From Clostridia bacterium (GTDB lineage Bacteria; Bacillota; Clostridia; Oscillospirales; Acutalibacteraceae), in assembly GCA_017431755.1 (NCBI GenBank), contig JAFRKM010000089.1, forward strand, positions 1 to 36,914: 36,914 bases of DNA, written 5' to 3'. Each line of letters opens with the position of its first letter. Position 1 is the stretch's first letter. Below the pieces are notes generated by a model, which saw only the letters and a program-made list of their open reading frames with translations, ran no database searches and was not told where the DNA came from. Below are positions 1 to 7,904 of this stretch, piece after piece. The position numbers and the translations under genes were made by a program.

Positions 1-34
1 AAATAGAAAAATTTTTTTCACTTTGACAATAAAA

Positions 35-181
35 TTGTGGAAAATGTTGTGGAAAATGAGGAAAACTTTTTAAAATATATTTTCGTACAATCTGAATTTT
101 ATGCTGATTTTTGTTTTTGAAAAATAAAATAAAAAAATAAACATTAAGAATGTTGAAAATGAGGGTGGTAATTGTGGAAAA
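35..181. other. Cluster of DnaA-box-like 9-mers (possible origin fragment)
   Basis: The word TGTGGAAAA, the complement of TTTTCCACA (a one-mismatch form of the DnaA box TTATCCACA), occurs at 36-44, 48-56 and 173-181, all in the same orientation. The first two lie in a perfect 12-base tandem repeat (35-46 and 47-58). Between the second and third copies is a very A+T-rich stretch (about 62-150) that could be an unwinding element. The third copy overlaps the proposed dut start, so part of the signal may be coincidental. The same word also occurs singly inside genes (3541, 18300), so it is not specific by itself. No dnaA or dnaN gene is visible because the window begins here. Confidence 0.35.
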
Positions 182-632
182 GAAAAGTCAACCAAAATTT
201 GTGTTAAAAATTCGTAGAATATCGGAAAAGGGAATTATTCCCAAAAGGGCTACAAATGGCTCTGCAGGTATGGATCTGCATGCTTGTATTGATGAAAATA
301 TAGTTTTAAAGCCGGGAGAAAGAGTTTTTATTAAATGTGGAATTGCGATTAGTTTGCCGGAAGGTTATGCAGCGTTTATTTTTCCAAGAAGTGGTCTTGG
401 TGTTAAACATGGAATAACACTTTCTAATTGTGTGGGTGTTATAGATAGTGATTATCGTGGAGAGATTGGTGTTGGACTTTATAATTTAAGCAGTGACGAA
501 TATACTATAAAACCAAACGATAGAATAGCTCAGATGGTTGTTATGCCGGTTTGTATGGTAGAAACTCAGGAAGTAAAAACTTTAGATAAAACTGAGCGTG
601 GTATAGGAGGATTTGGTTCAACAGGAAAATAA
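174..632 (+). CDS. dut: dUTP diphosphatase (dUTPase)
   Basis: Hydrolyses dUTP to dUMP and pyrophosphate, keeping uracil out of DNA and feeding dTMP synthesis; the family is a cytosolic homotrimer. All five family motifs are present in order: GSAGMDL, PRSGLG, GVIDSDYRGE, RIAQM and the C-terminal P-loop-like RGIGGFGSTG that closes the active site. About 152 residues is normal for the trimeric family. I place the start at GTG 174, because GAGGGTGG at 160-167 is a well-spaced ribosome site. The frame is open back to an ATG at 150, but no ribosome site precedes it. The gene lies upstream of mreB, which has its own promoter. Confidence 0.93.
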   Translation: MEKKSQPKFVLKIRRISEKGIIPKRATNGSAGMDLHACIDENIVLKPGERVFIKCGIAISLPEGYAAFIFPRSGLGVKHGITLSNCVGVIDSDYRGEIGVGLYNLSSDEYTIKPNDRIAQMVVMPVCMVETQEVKTLDKTERGIGGFGSTGK

Positions 633-640
633 AAAATGTT

Positions 641-669
641 TTTATAGTGTGATGTATTTGTGGTATAAT
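641..669 (+). promoter_or_regulatory. Promoter for mreB operon (extended -10)
   Basis: A perfect TATAAT at 664-669 is preceded by TG one base upstream (extended -10), with only a weak -35 (TTTATA, 641-646, spacer 17). The word ATTTGTGGTATAAT (656-669) recurs almost unchanged upstream of alr (8951-8964). It lies about 60 bases before the mreB start. Confidence 0.6.
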
Positions 670-729
670 TTTATTTAGTTTAAAAAATATATAATTAAGT
701 AGTTTTAATTTTTAGGGGGAAATTGATAA

Positions 730-1740
730 ATGTTTTCAAAAGAAATAGGAATTGATTTGGGTACAGCGAATACTTTAGTTTTTTTAAAGGGAAAAGGAAT
801 AGTAAAAAGAGAGCCTTCTGTTGTGGCACTTGATGTTAGAAATGGTAATGTTTTAGCTGTGGGATCACAAGCTAAAGAGATGCTTGGCAGAACGCCTGGA
901 TCTATCATTGCTGTAAGGCCTCTTAAAGACGGTGTAATTGCAGATTTTGATATAACTGCAAGTATGCTTAAATATTTTATATGCAAAACTGTAAGAAGCA
1001 TGTTTTTTAGTAAGCCTAGAGTTATAATCTGTATACCTTCGGGTGTTACAGAAGTGGAAAAAAGAGCTGTGGAAGATGCCGCAAAGCAAGCTGGCGCAGG
1101 AATTGTGGAGCTTATTGAAGAACCTATGGCTGCGGCTATTGGCGCAGGACTTCCTGTTTCCGATCCGACGGGCAGTATGGTTGTTGATATCGGTGGGGGA
1201 ACATCTGAAGTGGCGGTGCTTTCGCTTGGTGACATAGTTACTTCTACATCAGAAAGAGTTGCCGGAGATAAATTTGATGAAGCAATAGTATCTTATGTAA
1301 AAAGAAAATATAATCTTCTTATTGGTGAAAGAACTGCAGAAGATATAAAAATAAAAATTGGTTCGGCGGTTCCTTTTGAAGATGAAGGTGAAATGAGCAT
1401 AAAGGGAAGAAATCTTTTAGACGGTTTACCAAAAAATATAGTAATAACAGCGGCTGAAGTTAGGGAGGCTCTTTCAGAACCTCTTAGATGTATTATAGAT
1501 GCAATAAAAAGCACACTAGAAAATACTCCACCAGAGCTTTCGGCAGATATAATTGATCATGGAATAATGTTAACAGGTGGCGGAGCACATTTAAGAGGGC
1601 TTGATCAGCTTATTTCAGAAAGTACAGGAATGCCTGTTTATGTTGCAGAAAGGCCACTTGATTGTGTTGTTGATGGTACGGGTAAATGTTTGGAAATTTC
1701 TATGCCAAAAGAGTATTACAAAGGACGTAGATCACGCTAG
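730..1740 (+). CDS. mreB: Rod-shape-determining actin homologue MreB
   Basis: Bacterial actin that forms membrane-associated filaments and directs the elongation machinery for lateral wall synthesis. The 336 residues are full length and show the actin/Hsp70 ATPase signatures: IGIDLGTANT near the N-terminus (phosphate 1), VVDIGGGTSEVAV near residue 155 (phosphate 2), and LTGGGAHLRGLD near residue 280 (adenosine motif). The EEPMAAAIGAG segment is also typical. AGGGGGA lies 9 bases before the ATG. It begins the conserved mreB-mreC-mreD-PBP2 order and has an extended -10 promoter. Retention of this cluster implies an elongating, walled cell. It could be an Mbl or MreBH paralogue, but the position next to mreC favours MreB. 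Confidence 0.95.
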   Translation: MFSKEIGIDLGTANTLVFLKGKGIVKREPSVVALDVRNGNVLAVGSQAKEMLGRTPGSIIAVRPLKDGVIADFDITASMLKYFICKTVRSMFFSKPRVIICIPSGVTEVEKRAVEDAAKQAGAGIVELIEEPMAAAIGAGLPVSDPTGSMVVDIGGGTSEVAVLSLGDIVTSTSERVAGDKFDEAIVSYVKRKYNLLIGERTAEDIKIKIGSAVPFEDEGEMSIKGRNLLDGLPKNIVITAAEVREALSEPLRCIIDAIKSTLENTPPELSADIIDHGIMLTGGGAHLRGLDQLISESTGMPVYVAERPLDCVVDGTGKCLEISMPKEYYKGRRSR

Positions 1741-1779
1741 TTTTTTAGCTTTAATATTTTTTTCAGAGGTGAAATTACT

Positions 1780-2637
1780 TTGGGTTTTTTTAAAAGCAAT
1801 CAGTTTAAAGTTTTATTAGGAGTAATTTTAATTGCTTGCGGTATTATTATTTATAGTACTGTGAATACTGAAGAAAATGTTTTAGCAAATACCGTTTCCT
1901 ATATATCAGTTCCTTTGCAAAAGAGTTTTAGTAACCTTTCTAATTCTGCACATGATTTTGATTATTATTTTAAAGAAAAAGATGAGCTAAAAGACGAAAA
2001 TGAAAAGTTAAAAAAAGAAATAAGTGAACTTCGTGATACAGTTATTGATTATTATGATGTAAAAAGAGAAAATGCACGTTTTGCCAAATATTACGAATTT
2101 AAAAATTTAAATAAAAGCTTTCAATTTGTTTCGGCAGCTGTTATAGGTTCTTCTCCGGGGGATTTTTTGGGTGAATTTGTAATAGACTGTGGCTATAAAT
2201 CTGGGATTTCGGTAAATGATGCTGTCATAACAGAAAATGGTATGATAGGTGTAATTTCTCAAGTTAATTCGGTTTCTAGCAAAGTTAAAACTATTCTTTC
2301 TCCTAAAGCAAATATAGGAGCTTTAAATTCAAGAACGGGTGAAAATGGTATTGTAAATGGAGCTACTGAAAAAATCAGAGATAATCTTACAAAAATGAAA
2401 TTTGTTTCTGCCCAGAGTGATTTGCAAAACGGAGACATTGTATCAACAAGTGGCCTTAGTGGTATGTATCCAAAGAATTTAAAAATTGGAAAAATTCTTT
2501 CTGTTGATTACGACGATTATGAATCTTCTTATTATGCCACGGTTGAACCTTTTGAAAATATCAAAGATATAAAGTATGTTTTTGTTGTAACAGATTTCCA
2601 GGGCAAAGGTGAATTAAATATAGATTTAAATAAGTAG
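1780..2637 (+). CDS. mreC: Rod-shape-determining protein MreC
   Basis: MreC is a bitopic membrane protein whose periplasmic/extracytoplasmic part links MreB filaments to PBP2 and MreD. Visible features are one N-terminal membrane segment (about residues 8-25), a coiled-coil rich in K/E (about 60-105), and a C-terminal beta-rich domain with GYKSGISVNDAVI and GDIVSTSGLSGMYPKNLKIG, which are hallmarks of the family. Length (285) is normal. The start is TTG at 1780, preceded by AGAGGTGA at about 7 bases; no ATG or GTG fits the frame and the ribosome site. It follows mreB by 39 bases. Confidence 0.92.
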   Translation: MGFFKSNQFKVLLGVILIACGIIIYSTVNTEENVLANTVSYISVPLQKSFSNLSNSAHDFDYYFKEKDELKDENEKLKKEISELRDTVIDYYDVKRENARFAKYYEFKNLNKSFQFVSAAVIGSSPGDFLGEFVIDCGYKSGISVNDAVITENGMIGVISQVNSVSSKVKTILSPKANIGALNSRTGENGIVNGATEKIRDNLTKMKFVSAQSDLQNGDIVSTSGLSGMYPKNLKIGKILSVDYDDYESSYYATVEPFENIKDIKYVFVVTDFQGKGELNIDLNK

Positions 2638-2651
2638 TTTAAGGAGATAGA

Positions 2652-3173
2652 ATGAAAAAATCCGATTTTCGATTGATTTTGCGTATGTTTATTTATATTT
2701 TAGAATTTTTTTTGCTGTATTCTTTGGAACAAATTCCAGGCCTTAGTTTAAAGATATATGGAGTAAGGCCATTGATTTTAGTTCCTTTTTTTATTTCTGC
2801 TGTAGTTTTTGAAAAAGAAATGTATGCTCTTGCTCTGGGGCTTATATGTGGGGTTTTAGTGGATATTTCTTTTGGTACAACTTTAGGACTTTTTATGCTT
2901 ATTTTGGGTTTAATTGGTTATTTGACGGGTGTTTTATTTAAATATTTTATAAGAATAAATTTATTTTCTACCATGATTTTTGATTTTTTTGTTCTTGCAG
3001 CTGTAGGTTTTTTGAGGTTTTATTTTAGTTATTTTAAATTAGGAATTCAAAACAATATTTATATTTGGAATAATGTATTTATTCCAATGATATGTTATTC
3101 TGGGATTTTATTTCCTGTGGCTTATTTTTTCAATAAATACATTTATTATAAACTTAGTGAAGAGTGGGGGTGA
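2652..3173 (+). CDS. mreD: Rod-shape-determining protein MreD
   Basis: A small polytopic membrane protein of 173 residues with about five hydrophobic segments, of the size and position expected for MreD, the membrane partner of MreC in the elongasome. Sequence conservation in this family is low, so much of the call rests on its place between mreC and PBP2; the pattern around GVRPLILVPFF and the acidic/Gly-rich GLICGVLVDISFGTTLG segment does fit the family. AAGGAGATAG lies just before the ATG. Its TGA stop (3171-3173) overlaps the ribosome site of the PBP2 gene, which implies translational coupling. Confidence 0.9.
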   Translation: MKKSDFRLILRMFIYILEFFLLYSLEQIPGLSLKIYGVRPLILVPFFISAVVFEKEMYALALGLICGVLVDISFGTTLGLFMLILGLIGYLTGVLFKYFIRINLFSTMIFDFFVLAAVGFLRFYFSYFKLGIQNNIYIWNNVFIPMICYSGILFPVAYFFNKYIYYKLSEEWG

Positions 3174-3178
3174 AAACA

Positions 3179-5158
3179 ATGAGATCTTTAAATATAAAAA
3201 GATATATTTTTCTTTTATCTTTTATTTTGATTGTTTGTGCTGTTTTCATTACTCGTTTAGTAGATTGGCAAATATTTAATGCGGAATATTATAAAACAAG
3301 GGTTAGCAGTAGTAACGTTTGTTTTTTAAAAACAGATCCAGTTAGAGGAGAAATACTGGATTGTTATGGAGAAGGTCTTGCTGTTAATGATACGGGATAT
3401 AAAGTAATATTCAACCGCTTGGCAGTAGAAAAAAGCAAAGAAAATGAAATTATTTTAAAAGCCATTGACCTTTTGGAATCACTTGATAGTGAATGGGTTG
3501 ATATATTACCTATTGGTATAAATGATAAAGATTTTTATTTTGTGGAAAATCAAGAAAGTCAAATAAAAAATTTAAAAAAATTTTTAAGTGTGTCAGAAAA
3601 CGATTCTGCTAGAAACTGTATGAATAAGCTTTGTAGTAAATATGATGTGCCGACTGATAAGTATACTGATGCGGAGCGTAGAATTCTTTGTAGTATTAAA
3701 TATAATATAGATAAAAATGGAGGAGGATACTATTCTAAATCTAGTACATATATTTTGTCTGAAAAAGTTTCCAAAGATGCGGTAATAATTATTTCTGAAA
3801 AATCAGATGAGTTGCCTGGTGTAATTATAAGAACTTCACTTGTAAGAAAGTATATAAATGGTTCAGTGGCACCTCATATTGTGGGTTATACAGGATTTAT
3901 GTCCAGTGAAGAATATGAAGAGAAAAAAGATACTTATAGTATGGATGAATTAATTGGTAAATCTGGTATTGAAAAATCTTTGGAAGATGATTTAAGAGGA
4001 ATTGGCGGTACACGTATGGTGCAAATGTCTAATGCTGGAGGAAAGATTATAAATGTTTCTGAAAAAAAGCCAGCCAAATCTGGCAACACAATATTTTTAA
4101 CTTTATCATCAAAGTTGCAAGAAGTAGCTAATAAATCTTTAAAAGAAAATGTTGAAAAAGGGCATCAAAGTGCTGCGGATTGTACTTCTGGAGCAGCTGT
4201 GGTTTTAAATGTTAAAGATTTTTCAGTTTTGGCAGCGTCAACTTACCCTAGTTATGATTTAACAAAGTTTATGGATGATAGGTCTTACTACACTAAACTT
4301 GCAGAAGATAAATCTGTCCCACTACTTAATAGAGCTTTTTTGGGAGCATATGCTCCTGGTTCAATATATAAGCCTTTGGTTGCTTGTGCTGCACTTCAAA
4401 GTGGTAAAATTAAACCTAATGAAACTATTCATTGTGGCGGAAGTTTTAATTATTATCATGGGTATAGCTTGAAATGCATGGGGGTTCATGGTTCTGCTAA
4501 TCTTTTAAAAGGTCTTTCTAAATCATGTAACGTGTATTTTGCGGAACTCGGTAGGCGCCTTGGTGCTACGCTTTTAGGAGAATATGCAAATAAATTTGGA
4601 GTTGGAGTAAAAACTGGATTAGAAATTAATGAAAGTCAAGGAGTTGTTGCTGGTCCAGAGCATACTGAAGCTGTAGGTGGGCATTGGTATGAATCTGGTT
4701 CTTCACAGGCAGCAATAGGCCAGTCAGACAACATGATAACTCCGATTCAGCTTGCTACTTATACTGCTACAATAGCAAATGGTGGTAAAAGATATCGCAC
4801 TCATCTTGTGAAAAAAATTATGGACTATGCACGTACAAAAGTTATAAAAGAAAATACACCAGAATTAATAGAAGATACTGGCGTTTCAGAGGAAAATTTA
4901 AAAGCTGTTAAAGCAGGAATGCGTGAAGTTGTCCTTAGTGGAACTGCCAGAGATTTTGCAAATTATCCTATTCCTATAGGGGCAAAAACCGGTACAGCAC
5001 AGAATTCCGGTTCTGATCACACTACTTTTATTTGTTTTGCGCCATATGATAATCCTGAAATAGCTATATCGGTAGTTATTGCTCACGGAAAATCGGGAAC
5101 TTTATCAAAAAATGTAGCTAGAGATATTATGGATGCTTATTTTAATTTGAAAAATTAA
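3179..5158 (+). CDS. mrdA: Penicillin-binding protein 2 (elongation transpeptidase)
   Basis: Class B penicillin-binding protein, the D,D-transpeptidase that cross-links new glycan during elongation together with RodA and MreCD. An N-terminal membrane anchor (about residues 8-27) is followed by the PBP dimerisation/pedestal domain and a transpeptidase domain. The catalytic motifs are complete: S395-I-Y-K398, S449-C-N451 and K603-T-G-T (numbered from the ATG at 3179). Length is about 659 residues, typical for PBP2. The frame is open upstream to GTG 3164, inside mreD, but GGGGGTG at 3166-3172 is well placed for ATG 3179. The intact active site argues for a working murein layer. Confidence 0.94.
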   Translation: MRSLNIKRYIFLLSFILIVCAVFITRLVDWQIFNAEYYKTRVSSSNVCFLKTDPVRGEILDCYGEGLAVNDTGYKVIFNRLAVEKSKENEIILKAIDLLESLDSEWVDILPIGINDKDFYFVENQESQIKNLKKFLSVSENDSARNCMNKLCSKYDVPTDKYTDAERRILCSIKYNIDKNGGGYYSKSSTYILSEKVSKDAVIIISEKSDELPGVIIRTSLVRKYINGSVAPHIVGYTGFMSSEEYEEKKDTYSMDELIGKSGIEKSLEDDLRGIGGTRMVQMSNAGGKIINVSEKKPAKSGNTIFLTLSSKLQEVANKSLKENVEKGHQSAADCTSGAAVVLNVKDFSVLAASTYPSYDLTKFMDDRSYYTKLAEDKSVPLLNRAFLGAYAPGSIYKPLVACAALQSGKIKPNETIHCGGSFNYYHGYSLKCMGVHGSANLLKGLSKSCNVYFAELGRRLGATLLGEYANKFGVGVKTGLEINESQGVVAGPEHTEAVGGHWYESGSSQAAIGQSDNMITPIQLATYTATIANGGKRYRTHLVKKIMDYARTKVIKENTPELIEDTGVSEENLKAVKAGMREVVLSGTARDFANYPIPIGAKTGTAQNSGSDHTTFICFAPYDNPEIAISVVIAHGKSGTLSKNVARDIMDAYFNLKN

Positions 5159-5207
5159 AAACATTTTATTTTAAGAGTTTTAAATTAGTAAAAAAACCAA
5201 AAATATA

Positions 5208-5236
5208 TTGACATTTTTTGTAAATTGTGTTATATA
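5208..5236 (+). promoter_or_regulatory. Sigma-A-type promoter upstream of mgsA homologue
   Basis: TTGACA (5208-5213), a 17-base spacer and TATATA (5231-5236) form an almost ideal housekeeping promoter. A second TATAAT lies at 5323-5328, with no good -35. The first promoter would give an untranslated leader of about 160 bases. Confidence 0.65.
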
Positions 5237-5245
5237 TAGAATATA

Positions 5246-5277
5246 AAAATGATGTTTAAATTAAATATTATCATTTT
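5246..5277. repeat. Inverted repeat in mgsA leader
   Basis: AAAATGAT (5246-5253) and ATCATTTT (5270-5277) are perfect inverted arms separated by 16 bases, starting 10 bases after the -10 box. The position would suit a repressor operator or a weak RNA hairpin. The A+T-rich background makes chance plausible. Confidence 0.3.
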
Positions 5278-5401
5278 ATATTAAATTTTGAAATTTAAAT
5301 AGAAATCTCTTGTTAATTGTAGTATAATATCAGTATATCCTTTATTGAGATTATATTTTTAAGTAAATAAAAAAGTATTTGTTTATTAAGGGGGCAAATA
5401 T

Positions 5402-5806
5402 ATGAATATTGCACTTATTGCTCAAGATGCAAAAAAAGAATTAATGGTAAGGTTCTGCATAGCTTATTGTGGGGTGCTTAGCAAACACAAACTTTGTGCA
5501 ACTGCTGCTACCGGGAAACTTGTTTCTGAAGCTACAGGACTTAGAATAGTTAAATTTTTAAGTGGATCGCAAGGCGGGAATCAGCAAATTTCTTCTCGTA
5601 TTTCTTGTGGAGAAATTGATATGCTTATATTTTTTAGAGATGGTGTACATCCTGAATTTATCGGTCAGCCCGAAAATGATTTACTAAGACTTTGTGATGT
5701 TCATACCATACCTGTTGCAACTAATATTGCTACTGCAGAGGTTTTAATTCATGGTCTTGAAAGAGGAGATTTGGATTGGAGAGAAATTGGTAGACCTATG
5801 GTTTAA
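5402..5806 (+). CDS. mgsA: Methylglyoxal synthase homologue, active site degenerate
   Basis: Methylglyoxal synthase converts dihydroxyacetone phosphate to methylglyoxal and phosphate. The 134-residue protein aligns end to end with the family (LIAQDAKKE, EATGLRI, IPVATNIATAE), but the active site has drifted. From my memory of the E. coli and B. subtilis proteins, the catalytic Asp of GGDQQ (E. coli Asp71) is Asn60 here, the LIAHD His is Gln8, the phosphate loop TGTTG reads TAATG, and the FFRDPL..PHEPD segment reads FFRDGVHPEFIGQPEND. The fold core and the C-terminal half look normal and the frame is intact, so it is not an obvious pseudogene. It may be catalytically dead or changed in substrate. 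An AAGGGGGCAAAT-like ribosome site precedes the ATG; hisS follows by 84 bases. Confidence 0.82.
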   Translation: MNIALIAQDAKKELMVRFCIAYCGVLSKHKLCATAATGKLVSEATGLRIVKFLSGSQGGNQQISSRISCGEIDMLIFFRDGVHPEFIGQPENDLLRLCDVHTIPVATNIATAEVLIHGLERGDLDWREIGRPMV

Positions 5807-5828
5807 AATTAAATATATTTTTTACTCT

Positions 5829-5863
5829 AAGCTTCTCTGAATAAGTTTTTTTCAGAGAAGCTT
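5829..5863. repeat. Perfect 12-bp hairpin between mgsA and hisS
   Basis: AAGCTTCTCTGA (5829-5840) and its exact complement TCAGAGAAGCTT (5852-5863) enclose an 11-base loop containing a run of T. No U-tract follows on either strand, so it is not a standard terminator. It ends about 10 bases before the hisS ribosome site and could be an mRNA stabiliser, a processing site or a weak terminator. Confidence 0.6.
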
Positions 5864-5890
5864 GAAGTATTTATAGGAGGGTAAATAAAA

Positions 5891-7171
5891 GTGAATCTTA
5901 TAGCAAAAAGAATTAGAGGAATGCAGGATTTATTACCTGAAAAAAGCAAAAACTGGGAAACACTTGAAAAAATAATGAAAGAAGAAGCAGAAATTTATGG
6001 TTTTAAACTTATACGTACTCCAGTTTTAGAACAAACCGAACTTTTTGAGCGTTCGGTTGGTGGTGAATCTGACATAGTTGAAAAAGAAATGTATACTTTT
6101 AAAGATAAAGGAGATAGATCTGTTACGCTTAGGCCTGAGGGTACAGCAGGAATTCTTCGTGCAGTACTTGAAAATGGTTTAAATAATGGGCCAATGCCGC
6201 TTAAACTTATGTATGTTTCGTCTTGTTATCGCTATGAAAAGCCCCAATCGGGAAGATATCGTGAATTTTTTCAATTTGGATTAGAGGTTTTTGGTGCACC
6301 AAGTTCCGTTTCGGATGCAGAGCTAATTTGTCTTGCTCAATCTATTTTAGATAGACTTACTATTAAAAATTTAAGCTTAGAAATAAATTCTATTGGATGT
6401 AAAGAATGCAGAAAAAAATACAGTGAAGCAATGATAAATTACTTTAAAGATAATAAAGAATCTCTTTGCGAAACTTGTCAGAAAAGGCTTGAAAAAAACC
6501 CAATGAGAATTCTTGACTGTAAAGAAAAAAAATGTATTAAAATTTCCAAAGATGCGCCTGTTATACTGAATTACCTTTGTGATGAATGTGAAGATCATTT
6601 TAATAAAGTAAAGAGTTATTTGGATGTTATGAATATTAAATATACGGTAAACCCGAAAATTGTAAGAGGTCTGGATTATTACTCGAAAACGGTTTTTGAG
6701 TTTATTTGTGAGTTAGATGGTGAAAAAATAACAATTTGTGGTGGCGGAAGATATGATGGATTATCCAAAATTATTGGTGGCCCAGATTTGCCTGCAATAG
6801 GTTTTGGTATGGGAATTGAACGAATTCTTACAGTTATGGAAAGACAAGAAATAGAATTTCAAAAACCAGAAGCTACGCAAATTTTTATTGCAAACGCAGA
6901 TGAAAAATCAAAGAAAAAAGCTTTTGAGCTTTGTGAAATTATGAGAAAATCGTCTATTATAGCGGAGTGCAATATTTGTGAACGTAATTTAAAATCTCAG
7001 ATGAAATATGCAAATAAAATAAATGTTCAGTTTGTTCTTATAATAGGTGAAGAAGAAATCCAAACAAAAAAGGCCAATCTAAAAGATATGGCCAGTGGTA
7101 AAGAAATTAAAATTTCTTTAGGAGAAGATTTTATAAAAGATTTTTTAAATACACAATTTAATTTTGATTAA
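5891..7171 (+). CDS. hisS: Histidine-tRNA ligase
   Basis: Class II aminoacyl-tRNA synthetase that charges tRNA-His. The 426 residues include motif 2 (CYRYEKPQSGRYREFFQFG), the two histidine-specific motifs (VRGLDYYSKTVFE and the GGGRYDGL loop), motif 3 (GFGMGIERI), and a C-terminal anticodon-binding domain starting near residue 330 (QIFIANADEKS). Length is normal for bacterial HisRS. The start is GTG 5891, with AGGAGGG ending about 10 bases upstream. Its TAA stop (7169-7171) directly abuts the stop codon of the convergent minus-strand gene, with no terminator between them. Confidence 0.96.
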   Translation: MNLIAKRIRGMQDLLPEKSKNWETLEKIMKEEAEIYGFKLIRTPVLEQTELFERSVGGESDIVEKEMYTFKDKGDRSVTLRPEGTAGILRAVLENGLNNGPMPLKLMYVSSCYRYEKPQSGRYREFFQFGLEVFGAPSSVSDAELICLAQSILDRLTIKNLSLEINSIGCKECRKKYSEAMINYFKDNKESLCETCQKRLEKNPMRILDCKEKKCIKISKDAPVILNYLCDECEDHFNKVKSYLDVMNIKYTVNPKIVRGLDYYSKTVFEFICELDGEKITICGGGRYDGLSKIIGGPDLPAIGFGMGIERILTVMERQEIEFQKPEATQIFIANADEKSKKKAFELCEIMRKSSIIAECNICERNLKSQMKYANKINVQFVLIIGEEEIQTKKANLKDMASGKEIKISLGEDFIKDFLNTQFNFD

Positions 7172-7873
7172 TTATTGTTGTATGTTATAGAAAAAATCAA
7201 AAATACTACAGATATTGCCATTAGTAAGTATCACATATAAGTGTTCTCTATTGTTGTTTCTAATTCTTTGTAAATGATCAATATTATAATTATTATTGTT
7301 CATCATTCTAAGAAAAAGTGAAAAACTTTCATTTTCTGCAGGTATATCTAAGCGACGAAGAAAATTAATTCCTCGATTAGTAGTAATTACATTGTTAAAT
7401 AAATTATTTAAATTATTTTGATTAATTTCTGTATTAGTGATGTCTATATGATGTAAATTGTTAATATTTGTAGATACAAAATCAATAAATATTTGGTTTC
7501 CATTAAAACGGATGGTCCCTTGGTTAGTTAGTGGTATATTGCCTAAACTAAATATTACTGATTGAGTTACGGTGGGGTCATTATTTTCATTAATTGTTAT
7601 GATAGGATTACCTTGGTATGTTATTTGAACATTGTTAGAGTTGTTTAACATACGCTCAATTAATAATAATTGAGGTGATTGATTATCGTTGTTTTGTATG
7701 AATGTTCTTGCTTGAGTAAGTGTAAAAGCAATATTAGCGTTACGATTGTTATTAAAAACGTTATTTGGCAAAAGTATACCACCTATGTCAACATTGATAG
7801 CTTGAGTTTTTAAACTGAACAAAAATATTGTAAAAATAGTTAGTAAGTAGATTTTTAAATTTTTAAATTTCAT
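7172..7873 (-). CDS. Asn-rich secreted protein of unknown function
   Basis: I do not recognise a family. The 233-residue product starts with a clear Sec signal peptide (basic MKFKNLKIY, hydrophobic core to about residue 22, probable cleavage after TQA) and has no further membrane segment. The mature part is strikingly rich in asparagine, with runs such as NNNRNAN and MNNNNYN. A stretch around LHHIDITNTEINQNNLNNLF resembles leucine-rich-repeat spacing, but I cannot count convincing repeats. AAGGGGA precedes the ATG. It lies 31 bases after dusB on the same strand and may share its transcript. In an intracellular bacterium a small exported protein like this could act on the host; that is a guess. 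Confidence 0.75.
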   Translation of the reverse strand: MKFKNLKIYLLTIFTIFLFSLKTQAINVDIGGILLPNNVFNNNRNANIAFTLTQARTFIQNNDNQSPQLLLIERMLNNSNNVQITYQGNPIITINENNDPTVTQSVIFSLGNIPLTNQGTIRFNGNQIFIDFVSTNINNLHHIDITNTEINQNNLNNLFNNVITTNRGINFLRRLDIPAENESFSLFLRMMNNNNYNIDHLQRIRNNNREHLYVILTNGNICSIFDFFYNIQQ

Positions 7874-7904
7874 GTAATTTTCCCCTTTTAAAGTTAAAAT
7901 AATT

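Noticed and set aside
3164..3178. Longer PBP2 starting at GTG 3164
   Set aside because: That codon precedes the ribosome site, which fits ATG 3179.
5402..5806. Frameshift or pseudogene in the methylglyoxal synthase homologue
   Set aside because: The frame is full length with normal flanking conservation; the changes are substitutions, not shifts.
5806..5890. T-box or attenuator before hisS
   Set aside because: The region is only 84 bases, lacks a T-box sequence and has no terminator U-tract after the hairpin.
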